This document shows positions 34,068-46,641 of a stretch of DNA of 64,000 nt, one piece after another (the stretch's first letter is position 1; each line of letters begins with the position of its first letter). The DNA comes from Aquilaria yunnanensis (Eukaryota; Streptophyta; Magnoliopsida; Malvales; Thymelaeaceae): positions 76,331,992 through 76,395,991 of the forward strand of contig CM077600.1 of the NCBI GenBank assembly GCA_039654915.1. The letters run 5' to 3'. The position numbers and the translations under genes are program-made. Under the pieces are notes generated by a model. The model was not told where the DNA came from. It saw nothing but the letters and a program-made list of their open reading frames with translations, and did no database searches.

Positions 34068-34972
34068 ATTGTGGGGAATATAAAAGTTAAAAATTCACAA
34101 GCTATTTTGATCAGAGACATAGAGAAAAAAATGAAATTGAAATATTCATAACGTTGATAAATGAGATGTTTATCAAAAAAGAACTTTTCATCACGGAATG
34201 ACTTTTGTCATCAAAATGGTAGAAAAAACTATTCCAATAATGGAAAAAAACCATAAGTTTGAATTGTTTTCAAAATACGTGAACAATGATCATCTAGAAT
34301 ATGAATATGATTATTTGCATGTTGAACTCTCGCAAATAGCTTTAAAACCTTTGACAAAAATTGGTTTGAATACTTCTATGATCATTGTCTTAAGAGACTG
34401 TAAACATGATAAATTCTCCGATTCTTTATTAGGCATAACAGAATCAAGTTTGTATGATAAACCAATTTATTTTAATTGTGATCCAAATTTCACTGTTTCT
34501 TTAAAAATCCTCGTATCATGAAAGTCTTAACTGTAAATATCATGACATCTGATTTTGATATGCTTAAAGGATGGTAGAATCTTGCTCTTGTTTATAGAAT
34601 TTATTACAAATACATGACAACATAGATTGAGCCTAAAGCCCTAAAATTTGATTCACGATGAGAAACCTTGTTGTTAAAGCCTAATGCAGAAAAAAGTCAT
34701 GTTGTCATTCCAAAACCAATTAAATGGAGAGATATTAAGGTAATTGAAAAAAGGATCTTCTAGAATGAAAAAAAAATGATATCGTTGCAACCTCAAGAAT
34801 TAGAAAGAATTGTTGAATATAAAAATAGGGAGGTTGAAATAAGATTTAGTAGAGACAAAATTACAAAAATTAATTTTTCAGAATTGGAACCAAAAAGACT
34901 TTATTTAAGAATTGCTTATAAACCCTCTAGAGCTTCATGTTCTTATATGCCACAATCTGAACATGAGAAACT
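34068..34972 (+). pseudogene. Viral movement protein, broken
   Basis: The clearest part is the frame at 34198-34521, with KPLTKIGLNTSMIIVLRD and then YFNCDPNFTVSL. This is the conserved core of caulimovirid movement proteins, which carry virus through plasmodesmata. The upstream frame has stops near 34140-34155. The C-terminal part is at 34776-34972 in another frame and then runs into the copia LTR. Confidence 0.75.
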
Positions 34973-36407
34973 TGTTAATGTTGTGTGTAAAAGCCAATCA
35001 AGAAATGATTGTATTTTTCATGTTGAGTCATGATATTTTATTGAGTCATTAATCCAGTAATTGTGTTTGTTGTTTTGTTTCTGTGTAACATAATCAAACA
35101 TAATTATAACCCTAGAATAATAATATTCTTAAATGTCCTTTGTCTAGTATTATTGTGGAGTGGGTTGCAATAATACATAAAGACTAGCATGTATGGACAC
35201 TAATATGAGATATATGGTCTACATATGGGTACAAGTTAGAGAACTTGTGTACTGGACCAAACCACCATGAGAACGTTACGTAGATCATTATCTAAGTGTT
35301 ATAAGTGATTCTCGTAGTGATCATGGTATATGTAGTCCTTTGACCTGAGGTCATCAAGATTCCCTACATATAAGTCACATACTTTGATATTTCCCTTTGT
35401 TGCTCGTAACTAAGTGAACATGAAGGAGGTCATTGGGTATGTCATATATCATGTGAAGGATTTTGTATGATCAAGATGAGATTTTTCCCTTTTATATAAC
35501 AGGAGTGATATCTTCAGGCCCCTTGATTGTGTGAGACTGAGGAAATGCGTGGCCATACTTGAATGAGTTGATGTGGAATATCAAAGTCATCAATTTTAGT
35601 CAGTTTACTTAGGAATCAATAAACATTAGATTGGGTTATACGAGAATGACACATTCCATGTCTCGTGCGTAGTCGTGATATCTTGGATAAAAAGACATTG
35701 ACATATATGAAAAACTATCATAAAGGTTTAGTCGAATCACCGACTATCTTGTCACTTCGGTAGCAATGATATGTTGCTAGACACCGTTCATTGTTTATGA
35801 TCATAAATGTGATTTATGATCATTGCCAATGTGATAGGAGCTTATTGGGTTGCACTCATAGAACCAATTGGATTATTTGAGCGCATGGGCCAAATTGTTT
35901 GGGTTTTGGTTTCATAATAATTTTGGATTAATAATTGGCCCAAAGGTTGAGCCATTAATGAAGCCAAAAATTAAACCTAATTGGATTAGGGTTTTGAAAC
36001 CTATTAGGCTTAGGAGTAAAGCCTCACTATATGTACATCATATAGTAAGGATTTTTGCACCCTAACCCTAGCCTACCAAGAAGGATGAAATCAGAAGGGT
36101 TCTAATAACTTCTAGCCGTAGTCTCCTTTTACTTTTCCTTGGAAGACGCAAGCTAACACTACAGACACAAGAAAAACTCATCTGCCGGACATGGAGAAGG
36201 CATGGTGATCCAAGAGGCTTGTGTGGATACCGTAGAGAGCTTGAATACGTCAACTATTCAAGTTTGTGATTCGACTCAATAGTTAGGTGAAATATCTCAA
36301 CCAACTAGGTATAAAAATTTCAAACACTTGATTTACTCTATTTCACTTAGATTCTAGAGGATTTTGGTTAGTTTCCACTATGCTTATTTGGCTCTTGAAA
36401 CCTTACA
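34973..36407 (+). repeat. Copia solo LTR in the endogenous virus
   Basis: TGTTAATGTTGTG at 34973 to ...GAAACCTTACA at 36407. It is flanked by AAACT on both sides (34968-34972 and 36408-36412), a perfect target repeat. The virus was therefore already in place when this copia copy arrived. Confidence 0.93.
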
Positions 36408-36617
36408 AAACTAGTATGAGGATCTAGAGAATCCATAGAATAAGTGTCACACTCTGTCTATACAATTGATCTAATTGTCTTTAAAAAAAGGTCAAAATTC
36501 TAGACAATAAAAAAAGGAGACAAAATCTGTATCTATGGGATTACCCAATCCTATGTTTTTTAGATTTTCAATTAAACATATTGACAAGAGCATTTAGATT
36601 TGATAGCTAAAGTTTAA

Positions 36618-36845
36618 ATGAAGGTTTTTTTTTCAGAAAAGACTGGGACTAAAAGGAAATGGTTTTTTGATACATATACCAAAAAAGATAGAAAAGAAAT
36701 TAAACACCTTTGGTATAAGAAAATAATAACAACTAAAAAGAAATTAAAACTCTTTAGATGTTTTATCCCTGTCATAGTTTTGGATGAAGAAGCTACATTA
36801 GATATGTTAGAAGAAACTTGGTTTACTTACAAGACTAAAGATTGA
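36618..36845 (+). pseudogene. Viral polyprotein segment between movement and coat regions
   Basis: A 75-residue Lys-rich frame (KTGTKRKWFFDTY near its start) stands between the movement-protein core and the coat region. It continues the viral polyprotein in position and composition, but I assign no function. Stops bound it on both sides. Confidence 0.4.
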
Positions 36846-37800
36846 AAAGCAATCACATCTCCACATCCACCAAATACTATGGTTACAATGGGAAAAAAAC
36901 TAAAATATTTGTTTCACCCTTTAAGGCCTTTGATGCAGAAAACCCTAAGATTGCTAAGAAACCTATAAATAAGAAAGATCTCAAGAATATTATAGAATAG
37001 AATAACTATACAAATTTGTACCTATAGTCTATGGGCAAAAAACTGAATAGAATTGAAACATCATTAGACAAGCATAAGTCTGGTCTCATAAAGACTTCAG
37101 TCTTTAAACTAGAACTTTTGCCAAAAATATCAAAGTCCATAGTAAGTTTTCCAAAAAAAAAACTTATAGAATTCAAATTATAACCAAATGATATAATTAT
37201 TGATTTAGCTGACCAAATAACTAAATTAACAATCAGATTTGAGGAACCAAAAGAAACTATGGATAAGAAACAAAAAAAGTCTTTAGATAAATACTATTGA
37301 AGAGTCCTAAGATCCAGGAATTAGTTGATTCTTTCAGAATATAAGAACTTAGAATTAAATCATCTTTGTTCTGAAGGGAGGAAAGGAGGTCCAATTGGAA
37401 ATGTTTTAAGAGTTTGGAATGTGCCTCATCCCTAGGCTTCCACAAAACCATCTTCAATAGAATAAGGTTAAACAATTATTTGAGCCTTATACTTTTGTAG
37501 AGTATAAAGGAGATTCAATAAGAAAATCAAATATAGAAGGTTTGCCAAAATAATAAATAATAAATACTATCCAACATATAATTATGTTTGGGATAATTGG
37601 TAGAAAATAAGTTAATAATTCAGACCCAGATATAGCAAAAATGATCATAACTGGCTTTACAAGACAATTAAAAAACTAGTAGGAAAAGTGTCTAACTAAA
37701 CACGCTACACAAGAAATTTAAAAGGCAAGAAAAATTCTCACAGTACAATATGGGAACCAATTAATACAAACAAGTGAACTTGATGTTGTAAATACTTTGC

Positions 37801-38532
37801 TGTGTACTATTTATTCTCATTTTGTTGGAGATGCGGCAAGTAAAGAAAGTAGAAATGGAGATTTACTTTTAAATATGGGATGTAGAACTTTATCATATTT
37901 AGAATAGTATAAAGATACTTTTCTTATGAGAGTTTATGAAATAGAGGATTGTAGGTCCACCATTTCGAAAGAAAAATTTATGCAAGGTTTACCTAAACAC
38001 TTTGGTCAACTTGTCATGGGTCACATTGAAGAAAAAAACCAAGGTTATCCCAACCTAGAAGATTATACCTATGGTCAAATCATAGCAGAAATTAAAGAAG
38101 TTGGTATGAAAAATTGTCATGAAATGAAGTGGCAAAAACATGTAAAAAAAGATATTAGTAGGACGAAAAGAAATGGGAAGGTTTTGTTCCCAAATTGGTT
38201 ATGATATCCTAAGGCCATATTATGATTATGAGCCTATAAAACAAAATAGGAATAAATCCTATAGGAAATATAGGAGAAGAAGATTTGAAAAAATGGAAGA
38301 AAAACCAGGACATTCTAAAAGGTTTAGAAAGAGAAAATCTAGGGGAGATAAAAAAAGTTTGTTGGAAACATGGCAAACCAAGACATTTGCTAATAAATAC
38401 AAGACAAGGAAAAAGATATATTCTTTAGAAATAGATGAAGGATTAAAAAAGAATTTAATGCAAATCTTGCTAAACAATGATAGTCTGCTTGAAGAAGATC
38501 ACGAAGAAATAACTTTTGAAAGTTCTAAATAA
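37801..38532 (+). pseudogene. Viral coat protein region, frameshifted
   Basis: 37926-38204 holds a segment (FMQGLPKHFGQLVMGHI) typical of caulimovirid coat proteins. A frame change near 38173-38204 leads to a very basic stretch, and a zinc-knuckle relic lies around 38360-38400 in yet another frame, with some of the expected Cys/His replaced. An acidic tail follows to 38532. This would be the nucleocapsid protein; as it stands it cannot be made whole. Confidence 0.65.
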
Positions 38533-39099
38533 ATAAATGCAATTGGACTTTTAGATAGTTCAGAATGTAAATCAGAAAGTTGTGGTTAAAATTGTGGTCA
38601 TAATTTTTGTTAGTTATAGAATACATTTGATAATTTGCAATTAAATTTGATTCAGATCAATGCATGCTATCACTGAAGAAGATGAAAGAATCCTAAAAAT
38701 GACTAGGCAAACTGATGATGTAAAATTAAGAAAAGAAATTTGTTTAAATATTTTGATAAGGTTGGTAAGCAAGAACACCAATCTGATCAAGGAAATTCAA
38801 AGAAAAAAGTTAATGTTCAAGAATTAAGGAAGCCTTCAATTTATAGTTTGAATGAAATCCTAAAAAGGATAAATGAGGTACAAAAAAGTATAAAGAACTA
38901 ACAAAAGTAGAATTGAAAGGTGAAATTTCAGATATTAAGGTAGAAATAAAATCTCTGAAGAATATAATTGAGATTTTAGAACTTAAAAATTTTGACGGAT
39001 GTTCTTAAGATATTCCAAAAGATGAATTGATCACAAAAGACATGAAAGAATTTAGTTTTAAGGAAAAATAGAAAGAAAAAGGAAAAAATGTTTTGTAGA

Positions 39100-39441
39100 C
39101 AAGCTTAGAGAACAGAGAAATAAAGTTTCTTCAAGAAAAACATTTGCATATTACTGAAGTTTATTTTATGCCAAACTAGAGATTCACTACTAGAATGACT
39201 TTGTTAGTAGAAGATTAGTTCAAATTCACAGCAGTAGTCTTAGTAAATTCAAAAGTTGATAAGAATGGCATTAAGGAACACTGTTGCCAATAAGGAAACT
39301 TTGTCCATAAGATTTAAACTGACAAATGTTGGTGTGTGTAATGAAGACATTTGTATCAAACAACATTTCATAGTTTCAAATATGAATCAAGAAATAATTT
39401 TAGGAACTTCATCTTGGTTGCAATCATGCTTTTTAAGGTAA
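39100..39441 (+). pseudogene. Viral protease-like region, degenerate
   Basis: Between coat and RT a stretch ends in EIILGT (about 39390-39410), a second protease motif. The active-site triplet upstream is no longer recognisable, and stops lie near 39180 and 39216. Position supports the call more than sequence does. Confidence 0.45.
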
Positions 39442-39883
39442 GTATGAATGGAGTTTTTACTAAGAAATTGGGAAGCACATTTGAGTCTACTGAACCTCCT
39501 CAAATATCATTGTTATAAGAACTCAGTATAGATTTAGGAAGAAAACAGAATGTTCTAATATGTTTACAAGAAGAAGTGAAACACATAAATGTCAAAGAAA
39601 AATTAGAAAATTCAAAACTAAAACAAAAGATAGAACACTTTAAAAGAGTCTTAGTAAGTAAAACTTGTGCTGATATTCCTAATGCTTTTTGGGGAAAAAA
39701 AAAAGACACATTGTTAGCCTCCCTTATGAACTAAAGTTCAATGAAAAAAATATTTCTCCTAGATCTAGAGTAATTTAAATCAATGAAGAATTAGTGACTC
39801 ATTGTAGGAAAGGAATTCAAGATTTATTATATAAAAATTTGATCAAAAACAGCTCTTCACCATAAAGTTGCTTTACTTTTTTT

Positions 39884-40230
39884 ATGATTCAGAATTCAGA
39901 AATTAAAAGAGGAATGCCTAGGTTGGTAATCAATTATAAGCCTCTGAATAAAGTGCTCAGATGGATTAGGTATCCAATATCTAATAAGAAAGATTTGTTA
40001 CCTAAATTTCATAGTGCTATTGTGTTTTCAAAATTTGATATGAAGCCTAGGTATTGGCAATTCCAAATTGCCAAAGAAGATAAGTATAAAATAGGATTTA
40101 ATGTTTCATTTGGTCACTATGAGTGGAATGACATGCCTTTTGGATTAAAAAATGCTCCATCAGAATTCTAGAAAATTATGAATGAAATTTTCAATCATCA
40201 TAATTCTTCTACTATTTGCTTATTTCACAT
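39884..40230 (+). pseudogene. Viral reverse transcriptase fragment
   Basis: Finger and palm motifs of caulimovirid RT are clear: RLVINYKPLNK, IRYPISNKKDLL, FSKFDMKPRYWQFQI and MPFGLKNAPSEF. A stop follows at 40169-40171, the frame can be followed to about 40230, and then similarity ends before the catalytic YxDD. The virus is truncated here. Confidence 0.8.
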
Positions 40231-41877
40231 AGTGACCCATTTTAATTGCACAGGTAGATAGAGCATGAGAAAATATTGAATTTGAGGTATTACGATTTTT
40301 TGTGATTTCTGCTCTATCATCATGAAATTATGAATTGATTAGATTGTCAATAAGTGATTTAAGTGTAATCCATAAATATATGGGGAGTAAGTTGCACGTT
40401 ATGGAAAGCTGAGGTCCAGGTGTGTAATTTAATCTTTGAAGAAATAGAGCGCCACTAAATGCTGGATCAGGTCCTTATTTCTCCAACGTGTTGCATACTA
40501 TTGCTAGAGTTTCAAAAGTAGCTAATTAAGCAACCAGCTGCGTGGCAAATGTTTGTGAGCGGTGGAAGGCCGGCTAAGCCTATTCAGCCACTTTTTTCGC
40601 TATTCCAACACCTAAAAATCTCTCTCTCCAAAATCACCATGTTTGAGCCCTTAAAGCTCCAATGAAGCTAAAACCTACCTTATTCCACTAAATTAAACAC
40701 AACTTCAACTAGGATTGGTGAGGAAATTAAATGTTCTTGCACAATAAGCTAAGCATGAGCTTAATTTGTACAAGGTAAGTGATTAACTAACTCCACTAAA
40801 ATTTTGGTTGATTCAAATTAATACCTACTGGTTTTTGGTTGTTAAGTTAGACCCTTCCTTACTTGTTATTAAAGTCAAACTTAGAAAGCATGGATGGAAT
40901 AAGCTTGGTTGTAAAGGAACCTAAACTATGAATGGATGTGGAGGCGTAAGGGAAATCTCTTGTTTCATTATTTTGATTGCTAGTTACTTCAGTTGGGGTG
41001 GCTAGGAAATAGAAGAAAATTGTTGCTTCTAGTTAATTGTTAGAATGAAGAAAAGCTAGCAAGAGAAGCACGTTAGGCATGGAAAAGATTTATGATCAAA
41101 TGAATTGATAAGATTTGATTTATATATTTAAAATTTGGATTGGTTCAAGATTTATTTCTGGCATTGTTCCAGTTCTAAGTGGCTGCAATTAGTGGTTTTC
41201 AGTTATTTGTAAGTAAAACAAATAATAGAAACCAAGTTTCAAGTGATTGAAACAAAACACTTAAAGCATAAGTAACATAAAGGGTTGGTTATTAAATAAG
41301 TCCAAAGTAGGGTTAATTTAGCCATCTAAACCACAAGGGAAATTGATTTATCTTAGCCTAGAAATGATTTTTTATATTCTTAATGATTAATTATAAGATA
41401 TTACTCAAGCTACTATAGGAAAACTGTACAAGAGACTAAAACCAAGACAAGGCCAAGACATTGCCTAGGATAAAGAATGCTTGCATTTAATATTGCTAAG
41501 GTAATGGTTAAATTAAGTTATCTCTTACTTATTTTTGTTAATGTTAGCGAAGAAATTTGTATATGGGTACAAATGGCTATATCCTTTAGGAAATAAGCAT
41601 AAGAAGAGTAAGTAATAGTGAGGTAACTCATGATTGAGATTAGTGTGGAATCCACGTAGATTGTGAAGCAATTACGTAGATAAAGGGTGTTAAATGACCT
41701 AAAGACCTTGTGAGACCTAAGGGATCCTTAGGAGGGCTTTTGAAGCAGAAGTTGCCCTAAGTAGGTTAGGGAGCCCTAAGGGAGCACTACACCATATCCG
41801 ACACAAATTGTGTAACACCCCATATCCCACATGGGAGAAATGTAGGAAGCCTTATATGGATATACAGGCTCAAGCTT
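40231..41877. other. Unassigned, no gene seen
   Basis: The stretch has no ORF of interest. Its style (for example a near-palindromic CCCATATCCCACATGGG at 41819-41835 next to the 3' LTR remnant) suggests further retroelement or LTR debris, but no partner copy is in the window. Confidence 0.3.
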
Positions 41878-41913
41878 CAAAGGTGAGTGCCCGAACAGAA
41901 TTAGGTGTCAACA
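41878..41913 (-). repeat. 3' LTR remnant (36 bp)
   Basis: It matches 48510-48545 with three differences or fewer and ends GTGTCAACA next to the PPT. Similarity stops sharply at 41878, so the remaining ~1.87 kb were deleted or replaced. Confidence 0.75.
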
Positions 41914-41928
41914 GCTGACCCCTTTGCA
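41914..41928 (-). other. Polypurine tract of the LARD-like element
   Basis: The minus strand reads GCAAAGGGGTCAGC followed by the LTR start TGTTGACACC. The position confirms the element's orientation. Confidence 0.65.
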
Positions 41929-42299
41929 TGTTTCATAAAATATGATGCATGGAAAGCCATTACCAAATTTTGTCCGACCTTTTGTTTAGACAATGATAAC
42001 CCTCTTACTGCCAAAAACCTGAGGAGAAAAATTTCTCCTCCATTTGAGGTTAAGGAACCTTCCTTGTTACCTCTATGATAAGAACCTTCCAATCATCAAA
42101 GAATTTAAGGAGGAAAACTCTTTCATCCTTGTTTATCAGGTTTAGGATATCTCGTAACCTTTTGCAATAAGGACTTTCTTCTCACTTCCAAACCTAAAAG
42201 GAAAACTATTTCCTCTTTTCTTGAGGGATAAAGGAACCTTCCTTACACTTGTCTCCATAGAAACCTTTCTATGGAAGAGAGAAACTCTTTTTCTCATTT

Positions 42300-42660
42300 C
42301 CGTTTACCTTTGACATAGAACTATCTCTTACCATGTTTAAGAGGTAGAGAACCCTTTCTTTACCCCCTCTTACTTCCTTTGAGGTAGACCACCCCAACTC
42401 TTTACCACCTTTGATGACATTTGAGGTAGAGAACCATGTTTCTTTACCACCTCTAAATTCCTTTGAGGTAGAGCACCCTAGCTCTTTACCACCTTTGATG
42501 ACATTTAAGGTAGAGTACCCTGTCTCTTTACTGCCTCTAAATTCCTTTGAGGTAGAGCACCCCTGCTCTTTACACCCCTGACGACTTTTGAGATAGAGAA
42601 CCCATCTTTTTACCACCTCTAAATTCCTTCGAGGTAGAGCACTCTAACTCTTTACCACGT
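42300..42660. repeat. Tandem array, ~44-bp units in ~88-bp pairs
   Basis: About eight units alternate between two variants, one with CCTCTAAATTCCTTTGAGG and one with CCTTTGATGACATTTGAGG, each followed by TAGAG and an A/C-rich spacer with CTCTTTACC. More degenerate relatives extend left to about 42000. Confidence 0.8.
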
Positions 42661-42904
42661 CAATTAAGAAAAGAGAATACTTTACCTCTAAAAACTTGGA
42701 TTAACCTTGCTTTAGATGCGATGAGGTAGAGAAACTTTTCTTATTTAAAACCTCGGTTTGACCCAAATTATGAGGAAGAGAATTACTTTCTCTTTGGAGC
42801 CTCGGTTTAGCTTTGGTATTGAGATGTAGGAGCCCTCCTTTTTATCTCAAGCAAAAATTTCTAAGAAAGCAACCAGACTTAGAATAATTTTATCAAAAGT
42901 GTGA

Positions 42905-43570
42905 ATTTTCAAAATAGGTGAGTGAAAAAAACTTGAAATTCCATGAAATGAGTGAATTTAAAAAAGATGAAGATTCCACGAAATGAGTGAATCTTGAAAG
43001 TGAGAAATTCTACAAAATAAGTGAATTTCAAAAAGCTGAAGATTCCACGAAATGAGTAAATCTTGAAAGTGAGAAATTCTATAAAACGAGTGAATTTTAA
43101 AAATTTGAAGATTCCATAAAATGAGTGAATCTTAAAAGTAAGAAATTTCACAAAATGAGTATATTTCAAAAAGCTGAAGATTTCACAAAATGAGTGAATC
43201 TTGAAATTGAGCAATTCCATAAAATGAGTGAATTTCAAAATGCTGAAGATTTAACGAAATGAGTGAATATTGAAAATGAAAATTTCTATAAAATGAGTGA
43301 ATCTCAAAAAGCTGAAAGATTCCAAGAAATTGGTGAATCTTGAAAGTGAGAAATTTCATAAAATGAATAAATTTCAAAAAGCCAAAAATTCCACAAAATG
43401 AGTGAATCTTGAAAGTGAGAAATTCCACAAAACGAGTGAATTTCAAAAAGCTGAAAGATTCCATGAAATGAGTGAATTTTGAAAGTGAGAAATTCTACAA
43501 AATGAGTGAATTTCAAAAAGCTAAAGATTCCATAAAATGAGTGAATTTTGAAAATGAAAAACTGGTCCAA
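42905..43570. repeat. Tandem array, ~66-bp units of two half units
   Basis: About ten units are built from AAAATGAGTGAATCTTGAAAG and AAAATGAGTGAATTTCAAAA half units joined by GAAATTCC or GAAGATTCC. The periodicity leaves open frames on the minus strand (for example 43238-42909), which are an effect of the repeat and not a gene. Confidence 0.88.
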
Positions 43571-46500
43571 CGAGAAACCTTAAGAGTTGAAAATGTCTTG
43601 AGATACCTTAAAAATATCTTGAAAATGTCTTGAAATGAGCTTCAAGAGCAACCGTCCAAACAAGATGAAATTTTTTTTGAAAAATCATATAACAAGTCCT
43701 GGATACCCACCTCTCAGATTTGCCCTCCAAGCATGAAAATAAACAACAATTTCTTTGGGAGTAAAAAAAACTTACCTTGATCTCGATCTTTGAAAACTCA
43801 TTGTTGAATGTCCATGCTTCTAATGTTTGGTATTACTTTAATAAAAAAAAACCGTCCTTGAGTCGTTGCTACGCTTGAGAATCAAACCGTTTATTGATGA
43901 ACAAGCTCTGTTGTGCACTGTAATACATTTAAACCGTGCCTCGTAAGAGTTTTTTTCTTGGAGATCCCTGTGGACATTCCTTAAACCTACTTTCTTGAGA
44001 CCTGTATTAAAAAATTTTTTAAATAAATATGCATTATGCATGATTGTTATGTCACTCATGATGAATGATTCATGACGTCGAAAAAGCAAAAACCTCAATA
44101 GGTGAAATGCATAGATTTTATGAAAGCCGCGACGCATGAGAGATGAGTAGCTGTTGTTGATGCTTACCACCTTTAACTTCCTTTTTGAGGTGCTTGTAAT
44201 TCCTTACCTCACCTTAGTGATCAAAATCCATGAATGTGCATCCTTTGCTCCTTTGTGACCATATTGGTGTTCAATGCTTTATGCCCCCTACTATGTCCAA
44301 GAAATGCATTTTTTTAGAAGAGTCTTAGGCCATTTCCTTACTTTTGACCCACACACATCAATGAATAATGGTGTGGCCTTAAAGAAAAACTTTCATCAAT
44401 TTGTAGAGCTTGACAAAATAACCTACGGTCTTTATATTTGATTAAGATGTCCTGTTATTCTTCCCTTTTCCAACTCAAAAATGTAAAATGCACAAGGTAA
44501 AAGATAGAAATAGGTTTTAGAGTGACAGCCTTTTAAATGAATAAAAATGATATCAAGAGGTAAGTGTTAGGTTAAGGAAAAGTTTGAATAGTGTGAAAAA
44601 AGGGCTTTTTAATGCCACTCATGAGTAGATCTGATTACCTTAAAAAAGTTGATAGAGATAACCTCAAATTTACCATCTTTTCCATAAAGTTAGACCCCAT
44701 CTAATGCTCCCCAACTCTTGCAATTTGAGTGCAGACTTGCTTTTAAAGTTGCTTTTATCTTCTAAACTACCCTTTTAGGTTTTCAATCTAGAAGCCATAG
44801 CTCACTTTTCTTTTCTTTTCTTTCCATTTCTTTTCTTTCCTTTGCTCTAACTTTTGCCTAGGTTGTGTTAGAGACTAATAACCTAGCGAGCCCTTATCTT
44901 TTCCCTTTTTTTTTTGTGAGCTATGGTTGTGATATGCTAGATAGCCCTCCTTAAACAAGACCACTCAAGTGACATTAGCTGCTTGTGCTTACTCTTAGTC
45001 CTTTCTTTCTTTTGAATTTCCCTTGTTGCCTTTTGATGGAAGGGATGAACTTCTTTCTTTTTTGGAATTTGTGTTATGAAGAACTGAAAACCTTTTTTTG
45101 TGTTGAGTATTCATGAGAATTAGGATGCCATCAAAGTCGTTTAATATGAGGGCTAGCTTATTCGCAAGCTAACCAAAAGCTTCTTCCAATGATATTGATA
45201 ACCACTGTGAACTTTCTTTTGCATTTGTATGATGAAAGTTAAGGTGCAACATTTAAGACCCTTTTCACTAGATTTGGCAGCATTTTCAAGATTGCCACCA
45301 TTGAATCTCTCTTGACTTTCATTTCTACCCCTGAGTAACATTGTCACATTTTTGTTTGTTTGCAAAAGATAAACATGATTTCAAGATGGCGAAATGAATG
45401 GTACAATGGCCAAAAATGGTGAAATGGAAGTAAATGTAGATTTTGAAAGGCAGTGAAATTCACATGTTACATCTCATTCTTGAAAAAGAAAGGAATAACA
45501 GATGTCCATTCAACAAAGACTACACCCTAGATTTTGGACTAAATCTAGGAGATTTTTACTATTAAGTTACTTTGGCAAGCTCTCAAAGATACAAGTTCAC
45601 TCGAAGGATTCTCTGTCATTCATGAATGAGTGTAGACCTCTAAGTTGGATCTAGCTTAAAAATTCTTCTTGAAAAGGCACCTTTCCCATTGATAAAAAAG
45701 GCATATAAACTTTCTTTATCCATGAATTGCATGAGGTCTCTTTGAAGATTATATTGGCCTTGCTCATTACCATCTGTGGATGCACTAACTTGGGATGAAA
45801 ATCTTGCAGCTTATATGAAGTGATCATTTTGTAGTATGAATGCATGAAAGCAAGGATTGATGTATGCATGCCATGAATGAGCTTAATTATCTACAAACAT
45901 GAAACTTTAAAACTTATTATTGACAAGAAAGTTAAGAATGAGGATTGCTTGGTATATGATTTTGATGCATGGAAAGTTCAAGTGTGTTTGAGAAAACAAA
46001 AATACAAGAAAAGAATAAAGTTAGTAAGCAATTGGAATAGAAATGATATGGGCAAACAACATTATGAGTTACCATGAGGAGAAACATCAGAGTTATAAAG
46101 AGAAAAAGTACAAGAAAAATGGTCAAAAGAGTAGTATAGTAACATACAATAACAATAAACATAAACCAGTTATGAAAACAATGAAGCAAATCAACTAAAC
46201 AATACATGTCTTGTTATGGAAATCCTAGTGAATGGATCTATAGCCACTATATACATGGGTAGTTTTTTGAAAGAAAGGTTATGGGTTGGTTCTTGAATCC
46301 CATTCACTAAGTCCTATTGAACTAAAAAAGGCCCAATTCCTCACCCACAAGGGTTATGTATGTAAGTAAGGATCAATTCGAGTCATAGCTTTCATGGTTC
46401 CACGGGGCGACTATCATCACACTCGAGCAACACTACTTACTACTATAGATTAAAGAAAGTGCGGAGAGTATTGTTTCACACGACTAGCCTAACCCATGTG

Positions 46501-46620
46501 TTATGCATGCTGAGGTGTGTGCATGTTGAAACCTAAAAAATTCAACAAATCAAATCAACAAGTTAATAAAAAAACAAAAAAGAAAAGAGGAAAACAAAAC
46601 CCCTCTTATGGCTAGACTCG
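43571..46620. other. Internal region of the LARD-like element, no coding
   Basis: No gag, protease or pol similarity is seen on either strand. A TTTCTTTTC-rich run lies near 44806-44845. In element sense this is the long leader between PBS and the arrays. Confidence 0.5.
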
Positions 46621-46639
46621 TCCCTAGTGGAGTCACCAA
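46621..46639 (-). other. Primer binding site, Ogre/Tat type
   Basis: Minus-strand TTGGTGACTCCACTAGGGA, 2 nt from the LTR end. It resembles the site of Ogre-type elements, which use a tRNA-Arg; the assignment is by resemblance. Confidence 0.7.
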
Positions 46640-46641
46640 GC

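Larger units (their letters stand above)
34068..40230 (+). mobile_element. Endogenous plant pararetrovirus (Caulimoviridae), decayed
   Basis: Four recognisable regions lie in one direction: movement protein, coat protein with a zinc-knuckle relic, a protease-like stretch, and RT ending at about 40230. This order is seen in petuvirus- and florendovirus-type genomes; the genus is not decided here. RNase H is missing. Every region carries stops or frame changes, and a 1,435-bp copia solo LTR interrupts it at 34973. No LTRs or target repeats of its own were found, as expected for non-integrase insertion. It is a relic that cannot make virus as it stands. Confidence 0.8.

Noticed and set aside
34068..40230. 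A possibly active endogenous virus
   Set aside because: There are stops and frame changes in every region, a 1.4-kb insertion, no RNase H and truncated RT.
42909..43570. Periodic Phe/His/Glu-rich proteins on the minus strand
   Set aside because: They are produced by the ~66-bp tandem array. Its unit length keeps frames open without any gene.
42300..43570. CRISPR-like array
   Set aside because: Units are contiguous and variable, with no unique spacers, and the host is a plant nuclear genome.
45877..46207. Short ORFs in the internal region of the LARD-like element
   Set aside because: They have no similarity to gag or any known protein, and frames are open on both strands at chance level for AT-rich DNA.
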